Of a stretch of 64,000 nt of DNA, positions 55,701-64,000 are shown one piece after another. Position 1 is the first letter of the stretch, and every line of letters begins with the position of its first letter. Location of the stretch: positions 72,358,503-72,422,502 of the forward strand of contig NC_133933.1 of NCBI RefSeq assembly GCF_031877795.1, read 5' to 3'. The position numbers and the translations under genes are program-made. A model generated the notes under the pieces. That model was not told the origin of the DNA. It searched no databases and saw only the letters and a program-made list of their open reading frames with translations. Source of the DNA: Strix aluco. Its lineage: Eukaryota; Chordata; Aves; Strigiformes; Strigidae.

Positions 55701-56606
55701 TATGTTTAATATCTTTATCAATGATCTAGACAAGGAGATCAAGTGCACCCTCAGTAAGTTTGCAGGTGACACCAAGTCGGGTGGGAGTGTTGATCTGCTT
55801 GATGGTAGAAAGGATCTACAGAGGGATCTGGACAGGCTGGATCAATGGGCTGAGGTCAATTGTATGAGGTACAACAAAGCTAAGTGCTGGGTCCTGCACT
55901 TGGGTCACAACAACCTCATGCAATGCTACAGGCTTGGGAAAGAGTGGCTGGAAAGCTGCCCTGCAGAAAAGGACCTGGGGGTGTTGATTGACAGCCGGCT
56001 GAATATGAGCCAGCAGTGTGCCCAGGTGGCCAATGAGGACAATAGCATTTTGGTTTGTATCAGAAATAGTGTGGTCAGCAGGACTAGGGAAGCGATTGTC
56101 CCCCTGTACTTGGCACTGGTGAGGCCACACTTCAATTACTATGTTCAGTTTTGGGCCCCTCACTACACAAAAGACATTGAGGTGCTGGAGAGTGTCCAGA
56201 GAAGAGCAAGGAAGAGGATGAAGGGTCTAGAGCACAAGTATTACGAGGAGCGGCTGAGGGAACTGTGGTTGTTTAGCCTGGAGAAAAGGAGGTTGAGGGG
56301 AGACCTTATCGCTCTCTACAACTACCTGACAGGAGGTTGTAGCGAGGTGGGTGTCAGTCTCTTTTCCAAAGTAACAATCGATAGAACAAGAGGAAATGGC
56401 CTCAAGTTGTGCCAGGGGAGGTTTAGATTGGGTATTAGGAAATATTTTTTCACCAAAAGGGTTATCAAGCATTGGAGGTATTTAAAAGATGCGTAGATGC
56501 AGTGCTTAGGGCCGTGGTTTAGTAGTGCACTTAGCAGTGTTAGGTTTGTGGCTGGACTCAATGATCTTAAAGGTCCTTTCCAACCTAAATGATTCTATGA
56601 TTCTAT
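55701..56606 (+). mobile_element. 5'-truncated CR1 LINE with 3' end
   Basis: The element begins inside the reverse transcriptase region (NIFINDLD) and runs to the CR1 3' end, where AGGTCCTTTCCAACCTAAAT is followed by two copies of an ATTCTATG-type octamer. The endonuclease domain and most of the polymerase are missing, as is usual for CR1 copies. The + orientation matches the KIAA0408 strand, but the element lies some 32 kb beyond that gene's probable 3' end. Confidence 0.95.
55702..56496 (+). pseudogene. CR1 ORF2 fragment, C-terminal reverse transcriptase part
   Basis: An open frame of 264 codons covers the C-terminal part of CR1 ORF2. Recognisable pieces are NIFINDLD, the KFAGDTK box, [53 protein letters not shown] and [18 protein letters not shown]. 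The catalytic box should read FADD; here it is FAGD, so one of the two key aspartates is lost. The frame is otherwise uninterrupted, which suggests a fairly young copy. Near the end, VIKHW runs straight into a segment that normally lies further downstream, so a short internal deletion is likely. It is not a functional gene. Confidence 0.92.
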
Positions 56607-59600
56607 TGTTCGATATGTGCAAGCTACTTTTATCAACTGAACTCTTCAATGAGTGAAATCAGGGCTGTCTTACACTAAACAGTTTCCATAAACTGTGTGT
56701 CCTGACGCTGTCCACACATACCACATTGAATGTGATATCAGGGTAGATGACCTATAATTATTTGAGTCTTCCTTTGTGTTCTGTTTGAATACTTCCAGAC
56801 TTAGGATTTTCTCAAGTATACTTAGATTTATCAGAAATAATGACAGAAGGCCATTGACCTTTTTAGCTTATTTTTCTAGGCTCCTGAATGAAAGCCACCA
56901 AGACTCAGGCTGTATTGCATATTCAGAGTTCAAAAAATCCTGTTTAAATCTTTTTAAGAAAAATACAATATTTTCTGGAACATTTTGTGCACATGTTGAT
57001 CACAAAATTGTGGGAGCTTTTTTAAAAAGAGGTGATTGTAGTTTAAAAAACGTCCTTTTCATCGGTTTAGGTAAATTGAATTCACTTATAGTAACATATT
57101 CCAAAGCAGAATCACTGAATCCAAATCCATGACATCAGAGCAATGTATTTGTGGGCAAGTACTGCTTATTACTGCAGCTGGTGACAAGGATTAGCTTTAC
57201 AAGAAAGGTGCGGCCTGAGGAAACAAAAAAAAATACTCCCACTTTTTAATAGCTTTACCACGCAAATCAATGCACTTAACTTACACTTACCATTTAATAC
57301 AGATAGTGAAGTACCTAAATTCAGCATTGTAGGTGAGACCATGTAATCCTTTGGTTGCACCATCATTAGACGATGATAAAACTTGTGAAACATTGCATTT
57401 TAATTAGTTATGAGCCTTGTGCTCCTGGGAAGTCATGGCTTCAACTTGTAGCTGAGAAACCTTTGAATAAATGTTGGATAGAAGGAAATCTCAGAAATAG
57501 TTCAGGAAATTTCAAGAATATTCCCACTTTCCCTAAGAAATTATTCTTGGTTTATATTTCTTAAAAGAAGAATGTGAAACCAAGATTTAATTGTAACTTC
57601 CCTGATCTTCTTTCCTGTTGACACAGTTATTTACTCACTATGTGTGAAAAACTGTTAGCCACCAAACTGCTCTGTTAATTTGATCTTTACTTGCCTGCAG
57701 TAGAGGTGGGTTTCTTGGTTAAATTCACCCATGTGCTGGCATTATTACAGCTTGCAAACTGGACACAGAACCCATTCCCCCTGACACCGCTTCTTGCTGT
57801 GCTTGCTCTCAGGAGTGACACGATGGCTTCTGACGGCTGGCTGGCTGGCTCCAACTCCAGCTTAAAAATCCCACTTGAATTCTGATTTTCTTTTTCCTGG
57901 GAGACACTGACATAAACAGGAATGAGGAACTTCAGAAACTATGAAATCATTTCTTTTCCACCCAAACAGACTGTATGTGGGACATTTTTCCAACAGTAAA
58001 GAGGGTTCTGTCAGATTTATTGCCTGGGTGCACAGTTTGCATTTAATTTTCCCTCCTCACCATCACACAGGTTTATTGGGATGTCCATATGGAATAAACA
58101 GCAGAACTGGATATCCAGATCCCTAACATGCCTTCTACCACTGAGGCAACTCCTCCTTTTCAAAGGGGACTTAAAGCATCTTTAATACCTGCACAGAGGC
58201 AAGACACTTAACCAGAAGACTTTCTTGAATGATAAAGAGGAAGCAGATCCGGACTGGAAGATGGAGAAGCCAAAAACTCATATGATTCATCTGTTCTGGT
58301 TAGTGAGATACTTCCTTGGTTAGACAAGTCAATGTTTTACTAGATAGGCACCCTAAGGCTAGTGCCAGAGTTGGTTTGTCTTCTGCATACTTCAGCGTGA
58401 TGGTTTGGTAATAGACAATGCTTCTCGGTAAGCCAGGAGACAGCTTTTGAAATAGAGGCTGAGCCTCTGTTCAAAAGAAGAGGCAAATCTCATTCTGATG
58501 ATTTTCTAATTGTAGAAATTGGGCTAAAATCCTCATTTGGCATGTTATTTTTTTTTATTTTAGGCGCTCATCAGAGGGCCTCTCTACTAGCTTGGAAATC
58601 TATGTCCCATCTCATTTGACTTTTCACACTGTCACTGAGGGTGGAGTCTGCTTTCTGGAGTGCTCCTGCAAGAAGAAATATCTCTTCATTGAAAAAGAAC
58701 CTTCCAGGACCACAGGAAAGCTGGAGTTCATTGATTTTTAACTTATGACAAACATCCCTCATTATGTTTTGCAGTATGAACTCAGCTTTCATTACTTCCT
58801 GAGGAGAGAAAACATTACATCTGCCTTCCTGATCAGGCTGTAACAGTTTATTCATTTCCCAGGAATGCTAATTCAGTGCCTCTCTCCTTTCTCTTATAGT
58901 CAAACCACTCAGGCAAAAGTTTGGGAACATCCAAGATTATTTTAAAGCAATTCTCACTCTGTATTTCATTACGCTGTTTCATTGAATTGCTCAGCTATCT
59001 AAGAGCATCCAAATGACGACGTCATGCAAGCATGTCTTCATTATGTCAATTCATGAGCATAACGATGCTCGTATATGTATACATACATTTCTAGGAGTTA
59101 CAGCTCATAGGTTGTAAAGCTGATGCACTAATCTGAAGCAGAAGGTTGTTCTGGCCTCTGTTTCTTTTCTGTAAAAACTCAGCACCACATTGTCATATAG
59201 ATGTGCTCTGGATCACAGTGTTAGCAAAACGTACAGCTCTGCTTGCTAAGTAAGAGCTGGTGCCTTGAAACGAACCTGAAGTGTGTGGCTGGGATTTTCG
59301 TTTTCCACCAAGGTGCTTAGATGCCGTTAGAGTGATGAAAAAAAAAACTTCTTAAAAGGAGAATCGTACCCAGTGAGCCTACAAACACTTTGGCCATGCT
59401 GCCACGGCGTGCCTCTGTCAACCTTATTGGGGCTGGTTTCAGTTATTTATTATTAAAACCAGAGGAAGTACTGTCAGTTGTAGAGCTGGGAAATCTGTTA
59501 AACTGAACCCTTATAATCTTTTGTTGAACAGATTAATGGAAAACTTAAGCAAAAACAGTTTGCCTAAGAGCCAAACTATGCCTGCTTTTGAAAGGGATTG

Positions 59601-62600
59601 GTTTTGCATGGGCCAGACTTTTTTTTTTTTTGGCACCAATATGATTCAAGACTTCAGTTTGCCCTGTCTGGATACAAAACCAGAGTTGTTTGAAGAGTTT
59701 GACTGAGTTTTCCTCAGGTTTTAGGGATTTGTTTGACCCTACCCTTTCTCCTCTTTCCCTCCCTGCCTCACCCAACAAAGCATTTGTAGAGCAATCTGAG
59801 TCTTAATTGGACTGAACAAACCAAATGTTTTAAAGGAATGCTGCCCTGTAAATAACACGATTCTTCCCCCTTGTGGCATTTCTAGCAAAAATCACAATTT
59901 GTGATTACGGTAAATATTTTGCAAAGCTGACAAACACAAACCCTTGTGTTTCATTTGTAGCTACAGGCAGGGAGAGGGAGGACGACAGCAGAGGTCTGAA
60001 GCAGCATTTGAAGATGACTTGTGTCACTTTTAACATGAGTTCAGGGTACAGCAGTGCAGCACATCCAGGTACGGAGGTCACATCTGCTGCTCTGCAGTGT
60101 ATGACCTGACAGGACAGTGTTGGGCTCTGCTGAGAAGCTATTCTGTTTTCAGGGGTCTCGTGCTCTTCCAGTAACACCATTTAACTCCACGCTGCCTCAG
60201 CAATCACCGGAGTCAGTGAAGAGAGTGTGTCCCTGCAGCAAAGAGTCACTTCTTGGCAGTATCTGACTGGCATCCCGTTCTACTTTACCCTGATCCCCCA
60301 CTGTTCATTTAAATAGGTGCTCTGGAGGTCACCTAGCACTTCTGGCATTTGATATGCTGTCAATGCAGTGGAGATATGGTTCCTTGTAGGAGATCGCTCA
60401 TTCTTTTAACTCGGAGCAGTAATGGCAGAGGATGCATTTTTCATGTGCCATTGCAGAGCACAGAGGAAGTTTCAGAGGAGCTGCAAGTGAATTTCAGGAT
60501 GTAATACCATGTCATTAATTTTATGAAATTATCAAAATATAACTTAGAGGAGGGCTTTGCTTGCCACTATTCTTCCTCTAGTGACTTGGCATAATAAATC
60601 CGTGTAGCAAATAGCTCTGCTTCTCCACATTTATCCTTGTTGTTTAATGCCAGATCCCTGCATCAGTATATACCTAAGCTTTTTAAAGTTTGTGATGAAA
60701 AAGAAACTAGATTTCCTGGAAAGGGGAGGGGATGCTCTTGGGTCACATCGCAGAAATTCCTATTTGAAGCTCTGGTTCTTATTTCAGCTCCAGCACATCT
60801 TCCAGGCCTGGAAGCAGCATTCAGGCTCTCTTGGCAACCTTCTTGTATCAGTGTGCAGCTGTCAGAGTAACTACTGGGGGTTACAAATGAGGCACAGCAG
60901 TAATTTAACAGCAGAAAAGCACTCCTCCCATTAAAGTCTTTGCAACACCTTCAACTAAGGCAGAGCTGTGCTTCACTGAATGGGGTGTGCACATTTAACT
61001 TCTTTCACTCCGTACTGCAGGCAAGGTAAGGGGCACACACTTCCACTACAATTTTTCCTGCTTGGAAAATCAGAGCCTAAGTCTGCTTTTGACATGAAAA
61101 ATAAAAACCCATGTGCACTTTTCAGTCTGTTTCAACAGCCTGGATCAGAGACTCCCTGTAAATTCACTCTGCTGCAGCAAACTAGCACTTTTATTTTTCA
61201 TTCTGAGTCTTGAAATAGTAGCAACCTCCTATTTAATTTCCCTGGTAACTGTATGGAAGAGAATAGAGTATTCTCTGGCATAGATCTGCAGAGCAGTAAT
61301 TGAACTTCATGATGAGCAATTTCAAAATATCATCAGTCTTTGCCACTGCAGGGTATTTTTTCCTCAGTTCTCCCACAAAACCCTGCCCACAGTCAACAGT
61401 TATTACACTATCCCATTATGTTCCCACACAGGTTCCCAAACATTTGATTATCACTTTGGTCAGATCCATAGGTCTGCTGCAGCTGTTTTGTACCACCACA
61501 GGTACACAGTGGCTGTAATCTTGAACTGTGCTTCGTGGCTTCTGTGTGTCAGTGAAAGTCTCAGGTCATTAACTGAATACAGCTGTAGGCACAGAGGGAC
61601 TGGGATCTGGTCCTAACATGGCAGCTTGGAAAATCTCAGCTTAAAATGACAGATATATGTGTTCTGCACAAAATGATAGAAAATTGGCTCTTTGGCCACC
61701 TTCTCTGGTCAAATCACCTAGGCACACTGAGGAGCTGGATCACCAAGGAAAAAGCCAAGGCTGGGCTGAGGCAGTTCACACTAGAGTGGTGGAACCAGCT
61801 GCTCAAACCACAGTCGTTTTGCAAATCCCTAATAAAGCCAACTTCATCAGGGCTATACAGCACCAGTTTCCATGTGCTATTGATCAGAGACGGTCACCTC
61901 TTCTCTATAGTACCTTGGAAAGGCAGTTTGTGGCCAGCAGGCAGCTGATTCTTTCCCACAAGAGGACTGGGAAACAGGCTCCTGCAAGACAGCTGAAAAC
62001 ACATTTCATGGAGCATGTGTTGGATTATAGCACAGTGAGATGGGACACATATCTGCCTCTGTCTGATGAGGACACTTTATAATTACAGTGATGTAACTTC
62101 TGGTGCCTGCCTGTGAGGGCAGGCATGGAGGCAGGCCAGCTGCGGGGTATGATACTGGATTATTGGATTACAGAGAAACAGCTGGCAGTTCCGGCTCTGG
62201 CTGCCACAGCTGTAGATCAGCTTTGCAGGACAGTCACATTTTGGAGTTTGGGACACCACTGACTGAAGTTTAGGTTATATCATCATATATTCCCTGCCTA
62301 CACTGATATTTTTTAAATGCTTGGTTTTATCCCCAGGGAGCATTTGGCCTTCTGTAACACAGCGTACTTCTGGAACAAGATGGTATTTGGTACTGGACAC
62401 TGATTTATAAACTCTGAAGCCAGGACAAACTGGGAACCATCTCATCTGACCGTCTGAACAAAACAGAGCATTGCATTTCACCCATTTATTCCCACATTAA
62501 GCCTAGTTATTTGGGAATTTGATTGGAAGACGTTTGAGTCAAATGCAGACCAAGAGCTAAAAACCCACTGGTTCTCTTGACATTTATTTCCATGGTTCAT

Positions 62601-63952
62601 TCACCACTCCACCCCTGCGCTTAAAAAAAGGGTGCCTATTTTCTCACTTGAAAACTTGAAAAATTCCTCACCTGGTATTAACTGGTTCACATTGGTCCAT
62701 ATTATGACTTTTTCTCTGCTGGCACAAAGGGCCATGTAGAAGCTGGTATCTTCTCCTAGTGTGGGCATGAGGACGACAAACTCAAGCCAAGGCGTACGTG
62801 ATGCACAAGCCTCAGCGTGGCTCCTGTGAGACGAGTGGTGGAGGCACGGGCTGTCTGCCTCACCTGCTCACCCTTGTTGGGACCTGAGGGCCTGCCTGTC
62901 CGTGTAATCACTCTGGCACCTCCACTGCATAAAGTGTAGCCATCCCTCACAACCCAGTGAAGACAGGAGTAAATGAGGATCTGAGGTGTTTGCCCATCAA
63001 GAAGCCACAACTCCTGAAGTCTCCACTCTGAGGTAAGCCTCAGGTGCAAGGCTTTATTTTCTTCTGGAAGTCAAGCCTGTGTTATGAATACCAGGCCAAA
63101 CTAAAATGCATATTGATTGCTGTGTTGCCTTCCTGGGAGTTGTATCATTAACATCATCAAAGCGCCAGCTATGACGTCCTGTGTTCCTCTGTCCTGCTGT
63201 AAACTTTGGGTTTCCCCATTTGTCTAACCCTATGGGGAATTTGAATTGGCTTATTATTTTAGGAAAACTGTATCTCCATTTCATTTTGTTAAAGTATCGC
63301 CCAGTTACTTTGGGACTACTATTAATGATTAATAACATTGTTTAAGCTGGCAAAAATGCTGAGAAAACCAGCAGCTCCTCCATTATTTGTTCTAAAGCAA
63401 ACCCAGTGATTGTCCCAAGTTGTCCCAGGTACCAGCAGCAGGAGCATCAGAGCTTGCAGACTCTGTTTCTGTCCTCTGGGAGCTGCAGGCAGCCACGCTG
63501 CAAGCTCTCCCTCAGTCTGCCATGGCTGCAAATCTTGCTGAGAAAGGAAGGGACAATTCCACCACTGTGCTGGAGCAAACATAGGCTGAGTCTGAGATCT
63601 GGCTGCATGGTCCATGTTGCTGTGAATCACCCTGTTTCTATGACTTTTGAGTCCTTGGGACTAAATGGAACCCCTCATTGTATTTTCCTCTAGAAGCTCA
63701 GTGCAGCAACTGAACCTTGAGGCTGAAGGATGTGCTTAGACAATAATTCTGTGTCTGCTCTCAGCATCCACCCTTAACTCAAAAGAGAGGTCTCAGACTA
63801 GGGTGGTCCTGCTGCTAAAACTATCATTCTTGGTTTATGCTGAGACAAGGCTATGTAGAGTAAGTACTTCAAGATTATCAAAATATGCCATTATTTCAAA
63901 GAGCACGGTGAGGTCAAACTGTACCAATATCACTTGTATACACACTCAGCTC
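56607..63952. other. Intergenic region after the CR1, no firm gene
   Basis: Holds unrecognised open frames at 56,776-57,132 (+), 58,571-58,855 (-) and 61,657-62,082 (+), a T13 run at 59,619-59,631, and a short GGCT run at 57,835-57,851. No known element identified. Confidence 0.5.
61657..62082 (+). other. Unrecognised open frame, 141 codons
   Basis: After the KIAA0408 large exon, the CR1 and frames in simple or GC-rich sequence, this is among the longest open frames. An acceptor-like TTCTCTGGTCAAATCACCTAG ends at 61,720 inside it, so the part after that could be a terminal exon ending LPLSDEDTL-stop. The protein is charged, without membrane segments or known motifs. A frame of this length is expected about once in this much sequence by chance. 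Confidence 0.15.
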
Positions 63953-63966
63953 TCTATCTATCTATC

Positions 63967-64000
<34 letters not shown>
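63953..64000. repeat. TCTA tetranucleotide microsatellite, cut by the window edge
   Basis: TCTA units with one imperfect unit near 63,965. The array reaches the last base, so its true length is unknown. Confidence 0.95.

Noticed and set aside
56776..57132. 118-codon frame after the CR1
   Set aside because: AT-rich composition, no recognised motif, not a continuation of CR1; length is within chance expectation.

Overview
This is a stretch of bird nuclear DNA, mostly non-coding and fairly AT-rich. The avian call rests on three things: a chicken-repeat-1 (CR1) LINE with the typical ATTCTATG-type 3' end, a solo LTR of an endogenous retrovirus type common in bird genomes, and a spliced gene that reads clearly as a vertebrate KIAA0408 orthologue. 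From memory, the LTR is more typical of non-galliform birds. The exact species cannot be read from the sequence.

Layout. 1-12,267 holds no recognisable protein-coding exon. It contains simple tracts and one CRE/E-box site followed by a splice-donor-like end (about 7,930-8,182), a possible non-coding first exon. 12,268-21,318 carries the only gene I can defend: the KIAA0408 orthologue on the + strand, five coding exons (12,277-12,411; 15,780-16,121; 16,467-16,546; 17,880-19,254; 21,145-21,318). Their phases join into a 701-residue protein; the human protein is about the same length. Intron 1 holds a complete solo LTR (14,068-14,643) in reverse orientation with a GTTAT target duplication. A long 3' UTR probably follows; the first canonical AATAAA is at 23,976.

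From about 24,000 to the end the window is intergenic as far as I can see. It contains a 214-bp CCTT/CCCT microsatellite (28,495-28,708), an AT-rich patch near 37,940-38,035, a cluster of small palindromic regulatory-looking sites (36.9-39.2 kb), a GC-richer segment (45.0-47.3 kb) with a purine-rich tract, a 5'-truncated CR1 (55,701-56,606), and a TCTA microsatellite that runs off the right edge. Scattered open frames, mostly on the minus strand (41.4-58.9 kb) and one on the plus strand (61.7-62.1 kb), are not recognised, and their lengths are within what chance would give.

No operon, CRISPR, phage or other multi-gene system is present. The most useful points are the full gene model for a little-studied coiled-coil protein, the LTR that could drive antisense transcription inside it, and a weakly supported candidate minus-strand gene.
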